NCBI GenBank assembly: GCA_002928955.1
Contig: PERT01000001.1
Coordinates: 147,932-211,931 of the forward strand
DNA: 64,000 nt
Reading direction: 5' to 3'
Source: Hyphomicrobium sp.
GTDB lineage: Bacteria > Pseudomonadota > Alphaproteobacteria > Rhizobiales > Hyphomicrobiaceae
The translations under genes and the position numbers were made by a program. Of this stretch, positions 43,830 to 61,100 are shown one piece after another. The notes under the pieces are model-generated. The model ran no database searches and was not told where the DNA came from. It was given only the letters and a program-made list of their open reading frames with translations. Numbering within the stretch: the stretch's first letter is position 1; each line of letters begins with the position of its first letter.

Positions 43830-44432
43830 TCAATCCCCGCCGTCAGGCGGAGGCGCCGAACTGTCGTCATCGCTTTCCGCGATGAGCTTCCTGGCCTTGC
43901 TCACGAGATTGAAGATGCTTCGGTCCGACTGGTCCTTGAATGTGGGCAGCCGTTTCCTGACGAGGGTACATGCGATCGAGCTTGCTGTCGGACGTTTTTG
44001 CGTGTCGTCGTAGCGACCTCGCTTCATGCCGCCGTCGCGGAGCCGGGTCACTTTGACCTTCGCGTCCTCCAGCGCCTCGGCATAGGCGCTCGGCAGCATG
44101 ACGAACTCGACCAGTTCACGGTTGATCTGGCGCTTTCTCGGGGCCCCCTGGCGCCGCACACGCCTGCCTCGAAGATGCTGGGTGACGGCAATCCTGAGCG
44201 TCTCGGGCAGCGGCTCGCCCTGGAACTCCTCGACGAGGCGTGCAAGCTCGTCGGCGGTCAGCGTCACATCGCCACCGGCCCCCTCGACTGCCAGCTTTCG
44301 CAGCAGGGGGCCGGGTCCGCCCTTCATCCAGGCGGCCATGGGATGTCCTCCCTGGATGGCGCGCGGCAAATCGAGTTTCTGAGATCTGGTGGGGCGGCGG
44401 ACCTTGGACGGCGGCTTGTTGGTCATGGGCAT
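43830..44432 (-). CDS. Hypothetical prophage-associated protein
   Basis: This is a 200-aa basic protein. Features are KPPSKVRRPTRSQKLDLPRA, ELARLVEEFQGEPLPETLRI and a C-terminal Asp/Ser/Pro tail. The ATG at 44432 or the one two codons later could be the start. It is the first gene of the prophage block on this strand. The family was not recognised, and a DNA-binding or small terminase role is possible. Confidence 0.5.
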   Translation of the reverse strand: MPMTNKPPSKVRRPTRSQKLDLPRAIQGGHPMAAWMKGGPGPLLRKLAVEGAGGDVTLTADELARLVEEFQGEPLPETLRIAVTQHLRGRRVRRQGAPRKRQINRELVEFVMLPSAYAEALEDAKVKVTRLRDGGMKRGRYDDTQKRPTASSIACTLVRKRLPTFKDQSDRSIFNLVSKARKLIAESDDDSSAPPPDGGD

Positions 44433-44511
44433 GTTCGGTTCGGATCAGATTGCGAGGTCCAGCGGATCCAGGCCTCGCGACCCCTTCAAGAAAAGAAGGT
44501 GGCACAATAGC

Positions 44512-45495
44512 TCATGCCGCTGTTGCTCGGCCTCGCGCCGTGCCAACAAGTGTCCGTATGACCATTTCCATCACCGGCGGGCAGACGCCGTTGCCGAGCA
44601 GCTTGATGCGGTCACGACGCGTCCCGTGCTGGAGCAGGAAGTCCCTGCGCAACCCCATTGCGCGCATCAGCTCCGGGACCTGGAGCATGCGCAGGGTGGG
44701 CGTCTTGCCGTCCCAACGCACGAGGCCGAAGCGGTCAAGCGTGGTGAGCGTCCGGAGAGGGCGGTCCAGCGTCTGATAGCCGCCGGCCTTGTCGGAGCCG
44801 TAGTACACCGTGAGGAAATCGCGTCGGGAACCGATCTCCTTGATCGCATGGCGCACCCGGTCGATCGTCGCCTCCGCGCGTCGGCCGTTCTCGAGCGGGC
44901 CCGCCGGCCACTTGTCGATGGGGTCAAGAATCGTACGGGCAGGTTTTGGCGTTTGCACTGACGGCCGGACCTCTGGCGGCAAGCGATGCTTCGAGCCGAA
45001 GATGAAAAGGCGCTTGCGACTCTGGGGGACGCCGAAGTCGGCGGCATCCAGGACCTGGGCGCGAAGCCGATAGCCATGGCGCTTCTCGAGCGCTTCCAGG
45101 AGTTCCCGGTACCCGTCCCAGTGACGCATCATCGCGACGTTCTCGAGCACGATGTATTCCGGGGCGAGATCCTCGATGAAGCGCACGACATACCAGCCCG
45201 AGCGGCGGCTCAACTCGCAGCGCGGACGATTGCCACGCGCGAGGCTGTGGTGCGTGCATTCCGGCGAGGCGATCAGAAGATCGATCCTGCCGGTAGAGTT
45301 GAAAATGTCGGCGCCCGAGGTGTCGGAGAGGGTGGTCGTGACCATGTTCCTGCGCGCCGACGGGAAATTGTCGACGTAGGTCCGGGTGGCGATTTCCCAC
45401 TGATCGACGGCTCCGACCATCTCGACGCCGGCATCGGCCGCACCTCGGCTGCTGCCGCCTGCGCCACAGAATAGATCTATTCCCCTCAGCCCCAT
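44512..45495 (-). CDS. C5-cytosine DNA methyltransferase
   Basis: This is a 327-aa protein. Motif I is IDLFCGAGGSSRGA, motif VI is IVLENVAMM, motif VIII is QSRKRLFIFG, and the target region ends with IKLLGNGVCPPV. The motif IV loop reads ASPECTHHS, a PEC form of the usual PCQ loop that still carries the catalytic Cys. The ATG at 45495 starts at the conserved N-terminus, and the upstream frame is unrelated. It is 41 bp downstream of vsr on the same strand and divergent from the MutL-Z1 operon. It likely provides self-marking for that operon. Confidence 0.9.
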   Translation of the reverse strand: MGLRGIDLFCGAGGSSRGAADAGVEMVGAVDQWEIATRTYVDNFPSARRNMVTTTLSDTSGADIFNSTGRIDLLIASPECTHHSLARGNRPRCELSRRSGWYVVRFIEDLAPEYIVLENVAMMRHWDGYRELLEALEKRHGYRLRAQVLDAADFGVPQSRKRLFIFGSKHRLPPEVRPSVQTPKPARTILDPIDKWPAGPLENGRRAEATIDRVRHAIKEIGSRRDFLTVYYGSDKAGGYQTLDRPLRTLTTLDRFGLVRWDGKTPTLRMLQVPELMRAMGLRRDFLLQHGTRRDRIKLLGNGVCPPVMEMVIRTLVGTARGRATAA

Positions 45496-45536
45496 CAACC
45501 ATGCCCCGACTATTCGCGAATCAGCCAGACACGACG

Positions 45537-46007
45537 TTACCGTCCTTCGCGGGCCGAGACCAGGTTGCGGCTCCGGCCGACCTTCACTGCAGTCAGGACA
45601 CGTCGGAGACATAGCGTCGCGTCGCGGTCGAGCTGATGTTCCCATATCCGGACGACAGTCCAGCCGCCGCGTCGGAGGCGTGCATGGTTCCGGATATCCC
45701 GCTGTCGGTTGCTTTCGATCTTCTTCTCCCACTTCTCCGAGAGCTTGAGCCGCCAGGACGGAAACCTCCAGCCGTGCCAGAAGTCGCCGTCGACGAAAAC
45801 GGCGACCCGTGCGCGTCGGAAAACGAAATCCGGACGCCCCGGCAGATCGCGCGCATGTGTCTCGAACCGCAATCGGGACCGCTTGAGCATCAGTTCCATT
45901 TGCTTTTCCGGTGCCGTATCGCGACCCTTGATGCGCGCCATCAGGGTGCTTCGCTTCTCCGCGCTCATGATGTCGCCGCGGTGCAGCCGCACAGCATCAC
46001 TTTCCAT
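45537..46007 (-). CDS. vsr: Very-short-patch repair endonuclease Vsr
   Basis: This is a 156-aa Vsr protein. It has SAEKRSTLMARIKGRDTAPE (N-terminal recognition), GRPDFVFRRARVAVFVDGDF (catalytic Asp) and FWHGW. It nicks T:G mismatches produced by deamination of 5-methylcytosine, so it is paired with the methyltransferase downstream. The ATG at 46007 has AGGAA upstream, and an internal ATG at 45968 is an alternative. The divergent promoter to the ATPase gene is 146 bp. Confidence 0.88.
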   Translation of the reverse strand: MESDAVRLHRGDIMSAEKRSTLMARIKGRDTAPEKQMELMLKRSRLRFETHARDLPGRPDFVFRRARVAVFVDGDFWHGWRFPSWRLKLSEKWEKKIESNRQRDIRNHARLRRGGWTVVRIWEHQLDRDATLCLRRVLTAVKVGRSRNLVSAREGR

Positions 46008-46153
46008 CGGTTTTGTTCCTGATCTGTCCGACGACGGTGGATAATCGCTCCCGGGCCTCGCTTCGGGCACCCTGCCTGGTGCAGGATGCATCGAGGCATG
46101 TTGCGCGGGCAATCACCCGGGGTGGATCGGGGCCTGATTTGTTCGGGGGGACT

Positions 46154-47668
46154 GTGGACTACGAGATTGCGGCGCCGAGAGCCGGGGCACTTGTCGAGTC
46201 GCTGCGGGGCTTCGGATACTCGACCGGCGCTGCCATTGCCGATCTTGTGGACAACAGCATTTCGGCTGGCGCCCGGAACATCTGGCTCGATTGCCGCTTC
46301 GACGGCCCGAGTTCCTGCATCGCGCTCCTTGACGACGGCGTAGGCATGACCGAGCCGGAGCTGAGGAACGCTATGATCCTAGGCGCGCGCAACCCCCGCG
46401 ATGCGCGAGGGAGCGAGGATCTCGGGCGCTTCGGACTGGGCCTCAAGACCGCGTCCTTCTCGCAGTGCCGGTGCCTGACGGTCGCATCACGCCGGAACGG
46501 CGTCACGACTGTCCGGCGATGGGATCTCGACTATATCGCGAACTCGCCGGGTGACGAATGGCGGCTGTTGATGGGCCCGCGTCCGGGCTCCGGGCATTTG
46601 CTGGGCGCGCTCGACGAGCAGTCTTCCGGGACTGTCGTGGTCTGGGAGGCACTTGATCGCATTACTGCGGGCATGCTGGCCGGCGATCGCCGATCGGAGG
46701 ATGCGTTTTTCCAGGTCATCGAGCACGTCGAGCGGCACCTCGCGATGGTGTTCCATCAATTCCTGGACGGAAAGGACCCCGTGCGCCTGTTCATCAATGG
46801 CAGGCGGATCAAGGCATGGGACCCCTTCATCAGATCGCATCCGGCAACCGAGGCGACGCCGGCCGAGGTCATTCCCGCGGCGGATGGCGGAGTCGAGCTA
46901 CAGGGCTTCGTCCTGCCGCACAAGGATCAGCTATCGGAGCAGGACGCGCTAAAGGGTGGCGGCACGCAGGGCTGGGCCGCGCAGCAGGGGTTCTACGTCT
47001 ACAGAGGCGGCCGTCTTCTGGTGGCAGGCGGCTGGCTGGGGCTAGGCACTCCGCGACCGTGGACGATGGAAGAGCCGTTCAGGCTGGCCCGGCTTCGCGT
47101 CGAGTTCGGCAACAGGTCCGATGCCACCTGGGACATCGACGTCAAGAAATCGACGGCGCGCCCGCCGCGGCAACTCCGCCTGCGCATGACGGCACTCGCG
47201 GAAATCGTGCGCGGCAAGGCGAGGGACGTCTTTGCTCACAGAGGCAGCTACGGGAAACGCGAGTCCGTGACCGACCTTGAAGCGACCTGGCTCACCGGTT
47301 CGGCAAGCACAACGGCGCGATATCGCATCAACCGTCGCCATCCTCTGGTGGCGGCGGCGCTCGAAACACCGGCAGATCGGGCGACAATCGAGGCTGCACT
47401 GCAGCTGATCGAGCTGTCGGTTCCAGTCGAGCGCATCTGGCTCGATACGGCCGAGCGTGGCGAGGTCAGTGACCGGGCCGTCGTTGCGGAGGCTCCACCG
47501 GAGCTGGCCGACATCGGGCGTTCGCTCGTCGCGCACTGGACCGGCCGCCTGGGCATGACATCAGACGAGGCCCGCCGCCGGCTGCTTTCGACTGATCCCT
47601 TCCACAGCTACCCGGCCCTCGTCGAGGGGCTGGTCATGAACGCCAACGTTACGAAGGCTGGACAATGA
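46154..47668 (+). CDS. GHKL ATPase of the MutL/MORC type (Mza-like system)
   Basis: This is a 504-aa protein. The GHKL motifs are AAIADLVDNSISAGA (motif I), IALLDDGVGMTEPEL (motif II) and RFGLGLKTASFSQC (motif III). The C-terminal half is a transducer plus a helical region. The GTG at 46154 follows a GGGGGG tract and places the ATPase motifs correctly. A TTG at 46139 is the alternative. Its stop overlaps the start of the Z1 gene. MutL-like ATPases linked to Z1 helicases, DUF4420 and AIPR proteins were described as restriction-like systems and as the antiphage Mza system. This protein would be the DNA-loaded switch. Confidence 0.85.
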   Translation: MDYEIAAPRAGALVESLRGFGYSTGAAIADLVDNSISAGARNIWLDCRFDGPSSCIALLDDGVGMTEPELRNAMILGARNPRDARGSEDLGRFGLGLKTASFSQCRCLTVASRRNGVTTVRRWDLDYIANSPGDEWRLLMGPRPGSGHLLGALDEQSSGTVVVWEALDRITAGMLAGDRRSEDAFFQVIEHVERHLAMVFHQFLDGKDPVRLFINGRRIKAWDPFIRSHPATEATPAEVIPAADGGVELQGFVLPHKDQLSEQDALKGGGTQGWAAQQGFYVYRGGRLLVAGGWLGLGTPRPWTMEEPFRLARLRVEFGNRSDATWDIDVKKSTARPPRQLRLRMTALAEIVRGKARDVFAHRGSYGKRESVTDLEATWLTGSASTTARYRINRRHPLVAAALETPADRATIEAALQLIELSVPVERIWLDTAERGEVSDRAVVAEAPPELADIGRSLVAHWTGRLGMTSDEARRRLLSTDPFHSYPALVEGLVMNANVTKAGQ

Positions 47669-50501
47669 AGAAGAGCCTGCCGCAGGCGGCCATGGAGATG
47701 GCCCAGTCGATGCTGGAAACCATGCGCAGCGGGGATGACGGCCGATTGACGTCCGATGCCATCGCAGCCGTGGTCGACCAGGTGCTCGGCATTCCGCATT
47801 TCAAGCCGCTCGGTCGCGATGATCGGGACACGCTGATCCGGGAGCTCGAGGCCCGCTACGATGTGTGGATCGGGGCGCCGACCATCCTGGTGGACAATGA
47901 CGGCCACGAGGCCTGGCTCACGCCGGAAAGGTTGCGGGACTGGCGCCTCTGGGCACGCTATCGCCAGTACCTCGAACGAAGCTGGTCGCCAATTGCAGTC
48001 GACAAGCTCGACGAGAGCACCAGCCAGATTCTCGGCCAACTCGAGGATCCGCGCAGATCCGGCCAGTGGGACCGCCGCGGGATGGTGGTGGGGCACGTGC
48101 AGTCCGGCAAGACGTCGAGCTACACCGGCTTGATCTGCAAGGCGGTCGATGCCGGCTACAAGGTCATCGTCGTGCTGGCGGGGCTTCACAACAACCTGCG
48201 AAGCCAGACCCAGATGCGGCTGGACGAAGGCTTCCTCGGCTACGAGACCGAGGAGCGGGACGCGAGCGGTCGGCGGCAGGCGCACGTGATCGGTGTCGGC
48301 GAGATTGATCCCGACCCGGGAATCAAGCTCGACTACGTGACGACGCGCGCCGACAAGGGCGACTTCACGCTGACGCGCGGCAAGAACTTCGGGATTAATC
48401 CCGGCGGAAACCCCCTGCTGTTCGTCGTGAAGAAGAACGGGAGCGTGCTTCGCAATCTGCACAAGTGGATCGACCGCAGCCTCAAGGGGCACGGCGTCAT
48501 CAACGATGTGCCGCTGCTTGTCATCGACGACGAGGCCGATCACGCCTCGGTGGATACGAAGGAGCAGGCCTATGACGAGAATGGCCGGCCCGACGAGGAT
48601 CATGATCCGACCCGGATCAATCGGCTGATCCGACAACTGCTCCGGAAGTTCGCCAAGAGCGCCTACGTCGGCTACACGGCAACGCCCTTCGCGAACATCT
48701 ACATCCACGACCAGGGCGAAACGGCTGCTGACGGGCCGGATCTCTTCCCTCGCAGCTTCATCATCAACCTGCCGGCCCCTTCGAACTACGATGGCCCCGT
48801 TCGCATCTTCGGTCTCGAGCCTTCGGAAGACCAGGACCGGGTGAACCCGTTGCCGCTCGTGCGCATCGTGACGGATCACGAGGAAAGCGGCTCGCCCCCG
48901 TGGATGCCACAGGGCCACAAGAACCGGCATCGGCCGCGGTTCCGGAGCGAGGATACGCTCCCTCTTTCCCTGATCGAGGCCATGCGGGCCTTCATCCTCG
49001 TGTGTGCCGCGCGTCGCGCCCGCGGTCAGGCCAACGCGCACAACTCCATGCTGATCCACGTCACGCGGTTCACCAGCGTTCAGAACGCCGTCCGCTCCCA
49101 GGTGGAATCTGTTCTTGGTCTGATCAAGCGGGGCATCAGGTACGGGGACGAGGAATTGCGGGCGCTGCAACACCTGTGGGAGCAGGACTTCGAGCCGAAG
49201 TCGGCCGAAGTGCGATTTCTGTTGTCGGGCCGGGAGTTCAAGCCGATCGCCTGGGACGGCGTGCGTGCAGAGCTCGAGGACGTGATCGAGGCCATTCAGG
49301 TCAGGACCATCAACGGCAAGGCCGAGGACATTCTCGACTACGACTCCCACAAGTCCGTGGGATTGAACGTCATCGCCGTCGGTGGCGACAAGCTGGCGCG
49401 CGGCCTGACACTCGAGGGCCTGAGCGTCAGCTACTTCCTGCGCGCATCGAAGATGTATGACACGCTGATGCAGATGGGACGCTGGTTCGGGTATCGACCG
49501 GGCTACCTCGACCTCTGCCGCCTCTACATGACGGGGGATCTCCGCGACTGGTTCTGCCACATCACCGAGGCGTCCGAGGAACTGCGACGCGAGTTCGACC
49601 TCATGGCGCGGCTGAACCAGACGCCCAAGGTCTATGGCCTGAGGGTTAAGTCGCATCCCGAGTTGATGGTGACCTCGCGCGTCAAGATGCGGCACGGGAC
49701 GGATGTCGATATCGACTTTGCCGGCTCGGTCTCCGAGACGATCGTCTTCCCGAGAAGCAGCGTCGTTCTTGGCCTCAATCTCGATGCCGCGACTGAACTG
49801 GTCAACGAGCTGGGCAAGCCGAGCGAGCTGGACCCGGTCCGTCCGCGGAATGGGCGCGAGCACCGGTGGGAAGGGGCGTGCCTGTGGTCCGATGTGCCGG
49901 CCAAGGCGATCATCCGGTTTTTCCGTGCCTACCAGACCCATCGGGAGTCGTTGAAGGTCAACGCACAGCAGCTGGCCGAGTTCATCGAGAAGAAGAATGC
50001 CAGGAACGAATTGACGAGCTGGCAGGTCGCCGTCATGTCGGGCGACTCCGAACGCACGTGGAACACGGGCACGTCGTCCCACAAGCTGATGCAGAGACGG
50101 GTGCGAAAGCGCTTCGACAGCGACGAGGAGCAGGTGGAGCGCGGTGTCTATATCATACGGCGCCTGCTGGCGCCACGCGACGAAGCCATCGACCTGGACG
50201 CGAGCGAGTACGCTGCGGCACTTGCGGAAACCGTGAATGCCTTCCAGCAGGATGCCGGGCGATCAGCGCGCAAACAGCCGCCGGATGTGCCATCGGGCCC
50301 CGCCATCAGGGCCATCCGCGGCCGCCACCATCCGGAGCGCGGGCTCCTGCTGCTCTATCCGCTGGATCCGGCTATTCCCGGTATCGAGTTCACCGGTCCG
50401 ATCATCGGATTCGGCGCCAGTTTCCCGTCGGGCGGCGAGCGGGTCCTCGTCCGCTACACCGTCAACAATGTCTACTGGCAACAGGAATACGCGGGCGACG
50501 C

Positions 50502-50505
<4 letters not shown>
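47665..50505 (+). CDS. Z1-domain superfamily II helicase-like protein
   Basis: This is a 946-aa protein. The N-terminal ATPase has GMVVGHVQSGKTSSYTGLIC (Walker A) and LLVIDDEADHAS (Walker B), followed by AYVGYTATPFANIYIH. The Z1 domain core includes KLARGLTLEGLSVSYFLRAS and TLMQMGRWFGYRPGYLDLC. It is expected to translocate on DNA together with the MutL-like partner. The ATG overlaps the preceding stop (ATGA), and the next gene overlaps its own stop in the same way, showing a tightly coupled operon. Confidence 0.9.
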
Positions 50506-56415
<5,910 letters not shown>

Positions 56416-56672
56416 GCGGCCCTCCTGGGCTGCGTCGCCTTCGCTGGAACCGAAAGCATGCAATGATCGCCGAATCGCAGCGGCATCGCCAAACGTTAAC
56501 TCGTTGCACGACAAAATTCACTGGGCGGACAGTATCCCGCACATCGGTCAGTGGATCGTCCGCTGCCGAGACTTGGGCTAGCATAGCCGACGGCTCGACG
56601 GAATGCGGTGTGCCCGGCGACGCCCCTCTTCTCATGCAGTTGTGTATCCTTGCACACGATCCAGGGAACAGA

Positions 56673-58124
56673 ATGACCCTCGACGACATCATCCACGAGC
56701 TTCGCACCTCGACTGGTGTGCCGAAAGAAGCAATGCGCGCTGGCGTGGCGGAAGCGCCCGCACTCAGGCTGCGCATTGACGCCCTCGCGGCGAAGCTCGT
56801 GGACGGCGTCTGGCTCGTGCCCGAGGACGAGCAGCTACTGTTCTACGGCCTGAATGTCCTGGCTGCTGAGCGCGACACCGCGATCTGGCCGCGGCTCGCC
56901 GACATCCTTAAGCTCCCGGACGCCGACATCGACCGCACGTTCGGTGACGGCGCGGTCGAGACTCTCGCAAGGCTCATCCTGAGTTGCCACGCTGGCGCGC
57001 CGTCGGAACTCCCCGCGCTGGTGGCCGATCCGGCTGTCGACTGGCGCGCAAAGTGGGCGCTGTTCCAGGCCATCGCGCGCCTCGCAATCGACGGCCGTAT
57101 CGATCGGGCGCTTGTCGCCAACACCCTCTCCCGCTTCGAGCGCGAGGAGATGGCGGACGAGGACAGCCTCGCCTGGATCGGATGGATCGACGCCATGAGC
57201 CACGCCGGTCTCGCCGACCTCGAGCCGGCGCTGCATCGTGTGTGGCAGAAGCGCGTGTGCGCGCACCACACGGACGCCGATCGCGCCGAGACGCTGAGGA
57301 TCTTGGCTGCAGCGGTGGCCGATCCGAACGATTCCCACGAACTCGATCGTCATGGCATCCGCGCCATCGACGATCCTGTCGAGGCGCTGCGGTGGGTGGA
57401 GCGCATCCAAGAGATGGGCTCGGGCGAAGGCGACCACGCGAGCGATCCGCGCATGGGGCTCACCGAGTACGAGGTCGATTGGCTCTGCGGGTTCCTTACC
57501 AGCCGACAGGTGCGGGACACCGCCATGAGCCTCGAAATGGTCGACGGCTTCTTCACCGCGCTCATTGCCGGTCCTGATGCTATCCGTCCCTCGACGTATC
57601 TCGACGCGATCTGGGGTGGCGCCGAGCGGGATGCGCCGGCGTTCGACACCAAAGAGCAGGCCGAATATGTGATGGGCCTGCTGATGCGCCGCTGGAACGC
57701 GATCGCCGAGGGAATCATGATCGGCGACCCGGCTCCCGCGCTCATCATTGACTTCGGTGATACCCTCACGGGACAGGACTGGGCCGACGGATTCCTGTTG
57801 GGACTCGACTATCACGAGAGCCTCGCGGCGTCGGGCAAGATCGAGAAGCACACCGACCGGCTGATCGAGCCCATTCTCGCGCTCGCCGGTCCCGAGGTTT
57901 ACGGCAGCCGAATTTCGGCGTCCCGACGTGAGAAGATCCTCGACGATCTGCCCGACACCATCCTGCGCTGTGCAGCCGCCTGGCGACCGGGCGCAGTGGC
58001 GGCGCCAGGCACGGCGCCGGCTCGCTCAGTCAAGGTCGGCCGCAACGATCCCTGCCCCTGCGGGTCAGGCAAGAAGTACAAGAAGTGCTGTGGGGGAAGC
58101 GGGGCGGGGCCGGTGGTGCATTGA
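56673..58124 (+). CDS. DUF1186/UPF0149-like protein with C-terminal SEC-C zinc motif
   Basis: This is a 483-aa protein. The N-terminal half is helical and DUF1186-like ([20 protein letters not shown]). A UPF0149-like middle part follows ([20 protein letters not shown], then [19 protein letters not shown]). The C-terminus is a SEC-C motif ([20 protein letters not shown]), which binds zinc and protein partners such as SecB. The longer open frame to 56124 is not supported, and the ATG at 56673 starts the conserved part. It is divergent from the sigma-like gene. The function is unknown, and such proteins are common accessory genes. Confidence 0.82.
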   Translation: MTLDDIIHELRTSTGVPKEAMRAGVAEAPALRLRIDALAAKLVDGVWLVPEDEQLLFYGLNVLAAERDTAIWPRLADILKLPDADIDRTFGDGAVETLARLILSCHAGAPSELPALVADPAVDWRAKWALFQAIARLAIDGRIDRALVANTLSRFEREEMADEDSLAWIGWIDAMSHAGLADLEPALHRVWQKRVCAHHTDADRAETLRILAAAVADPNDSHELDRHGIRAIDDPVEALRWVERIQEMGSGEGDHASDPRMGLTEYEVDWLCGFLTSRQVRDTAMSLEMVDGFFTALIAGPDAIRPSTYLDAIWGGAERDAPAFDTKEQAEYVMGLLMRRWNAIAEGIMIGDPAPALIIDFGDTLTGQDWADGFLLGLDYHESLAASGKIEKHTDRLIEPILALAGPEVYGSRISASRREKILDDLPDTILRCAAAWRPGAVAAPGTAPARSVKVGRNDPCPCGSGKKYKKCCGGSGAGPVVH

Positions 58125-58190
58125 GAACGTAAGCCGGGTTCTTGCTGAGCGCCCGTCGGCCGCATTCCATAGCGCGGAATATGCGGTTGG

Positions 58191-61100
58191 TCAGCTGCCG
58201 ATAAGGTCGAACGACGCCCAGTAGAAGGGATGCGCGAACTTCCCTCCGTCGGCCTTGATCAAAGCAGTCATCGCGGACTGGAGGGCCTGGGACTTGCCGG
58301 CATTCTGTCGAAAGCTGGCAGCAAATTTCGTCATCAGCTCTCGTGTGGCAAAGTCGTTCACGCTCCAATGAGTGACGAGCATGGATCTGGCGCCGGCAGC
58401 GAAGAATGCACGCGCCAGCCCGCCAAGCTTTTCAGTCCCGAATGCATCATTTCCCGCGGCGGTATTGCAGGCCGATAGAATGACCAAGTCGGCATCGAGC
58501 CTTAGTGCGGCGATCTCACTGCTGGTCAGCACGCCGTCCTCGTCGTCGCGCTTGGACGCGAACGGTGATGACAGAACGATCGCGGCCTCCTCGTTGTCGA
58601 TGGTCTCGCCTGGCATCAGCCCATGGGTGGCGAACGAGATAACGCGATAATCCGCGAGCTGCATCTGGCGCAGTCGCTTCTCACTGGTCCCCTGTCGCAG
58701 CAGAAGACTGTCGGCGCCGGCACCGAATATGTGTGCGAACGCCTTGACCTCGCCCTCGGTCGCCGGAATTGGGCGGAGCGAGTCGGCGATCGTTGGTGCC
58801 GCGCTTTTCGGTAGCGCCAGTCCGGATAGAGCCGGGGCACCAGTGCTTCCCGGCAGCTCGGGATTGCCAATGCCGAGGAAGGGGCGCTTGGCCTGACTGG
58901 GCCGGACTTGCTTCCGGGCGAGCCAAAGAGCCGAAGCCGATGGATACGTGCTGACGGCGAAAGTCTCGATCAGCCATGGGGACACAGGAGTTCCGGCTCT
59001 CAAGAGAGCAAACGGAATTCCAGAAAGTGCGCCGTCCTTGACGACCGTGATCCGCTTCTTGCCAGGAAGAAGCTCGGCGACGGGCTGCAGTAGCACGTTA
59101 TAGAGTTCTGCCGCCTGTGCGTCATCAAATGGCTTTCGTCCTTCACCTTCGAGGCTTTGCCGAAGGCGAGCAACAGCGCCAGCCAATTGCCTCTTGCCGA
59201 TTGCAGCTTCAGCAACAAGGGCGCTCTTGCGGTCGAACGCGACTATGAACGTCTTTCGGTTCGCGACCAAGTACTGCACGAATACCTCGTCAGCGGCCAT
59301 GACCTGACGCAATTGGTCGATCGAGACGTCCCGCGACGCGATCATCGCACCTGTTGATGCAACACTCGCAAGTTGTTCGTTGACCCGATCCAGCTCGGCA
59401 GCGACCTGATCCACGGCCACTGCAGGTCCACCGTTGGCATCCGTGTGCAGCGTCCGACTAAGCAGGATCGCTTGCGTCTGGGGATCCTTGCCGCCCTCCT
59501 TGAGCGCAGCCTGCTTGACCTCGTGATAGAGGCCCGATTGTGCGATCGACTGTGCGGCACGCTGCCTGCGCCCGCGTTCAAGATCGGAGCTGAGCTTGTG
59601 CCGCTTGCTCAGCAGGTCGGCTACTTTCGGGTCACGGCTCGATAGCCTGAGCAAACCTGCCTCGATGCCGCGCGATGACGTGCCGCGCGCGGCTCCCTGA
59701 GCTGCCTTGAAGGCCAGAGCGACACGATCGCCAGGGTTGAGATTTCCTGCAAGGGCGGCTTCCAGATAGGTTTCGTTAGCTTCACGAACTGCCTGACCGG
59801 CACGACCATCCAGGGAGAATGATGTCGCGCCTCGCGTCGCATCGGCGAAGCATGCCGCTTGCCTCGCGTACTGATCTGCCAGCTGGCTGTTTTTCTGCGC
59901 GAGGTACAATTGCGCGAGTTTTGTCGCGGGGCGGAGGGCGTCGGGTGCCGCTCCCAACTCTCCCTGCCACCACGCCAGCGCCCCTCGCAGGCCGGCTTCT
60001 GCTGCGGCTGCATCGTTCTGCTCAAGCGCAGCCACGCCCTCTGCAAACTTTTGATTGGCTACAGCGCGATTGTAGAGGACGAGGTTCCAGCGGTTCATGT
60101 TGCGGGCCGTCTTGATCCCTGCCCTCGCTTCCGCGATCTTGCCGGCCAACGCATTCATCTCGGCCAGCTCGATGAACATGTCGACGCGTTCGGGTCGATA
60201 GTGGGCTGGTGTCGCCCGGGTCTTTGCGAGCGCCTTATCCAGCAGGATCGCCGAGAGCTGTGGACGCCCCGTTGCCTGCATCACCTCGCCAAGCTGCGCC
60301 AATACCCGCGCAGTCTCAAGCTCGGGAATGAGCTCGAAGTCGTTGTTGGGTGCGAATGGTATGAAAACCTGCTTGATCAGCTTGTCGTTGGCCTCCTGCT
60401 GGCCGGACTTGCGCGTTTCCCAGAACTGATGGGCAGTGCCAAGTTTCTGGATTGCAGCAGCCATACGTCCCTCGAAGGCGTCGACGCGTGCTGCCAGCGC
60501 CAGCGATCGCATCGAAGTCGGCTGGGGCAGGCCGCTCAATGAGAGCAGTCGATCGCTCGATTGCTTGACTGCGACAAAACGACCCTGACGTGCCTCAAGC
60601 TCGCCGTAGCGGACGAGTGCCTCGCCTTCCTGATCCTGCATCCTCAAATCGCGGAAAATGCTGATCGCTTCGCGCCAGTAGGCCGCAGCGGTTTCGTTGT
60701 CCTTCGAGAAGCCGGTGTCGGTGTGGACCATCGCGAGCTGACCAAGCGCCGCAGCATAGTTGGCGGACCGCGGCCCCGATTGCGATTTGACCTGCTCTGC
60801 CTCCTGCCGCGCTTTGGCCTGGGCCAGCGTGAAGTCGCCAAAGCGATACGCCGCAAGCGGGCTCACGAGATGCTTTTCCGAGCCCAAGGCATGCCAAATG
60901 TACCGTTGCTTCGACTGGTCCGGAACGCTCATCTCCGAGTCAGTCATTACGTTCGCAAGGTTGTCGAGCTTCTGAAGCGCGGTCACCGCGCTGCCAAGGC
61001 CAGCTACCTTTGCGACGCCCGTCAGCACGGCCTCGGCAGAAACATTCGATTGAAAGATCGGAGCGGGCCAAGCTGTCGGATTGCACTGCGTGGGCCATGC

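Noticed and set aside
47608..50082. 824-aa open frame on the minus strand opposite the Z1 gene
   Set aside because: Shadow ORF. The plus strand has clear helicase motifs and the minus strand shows none.
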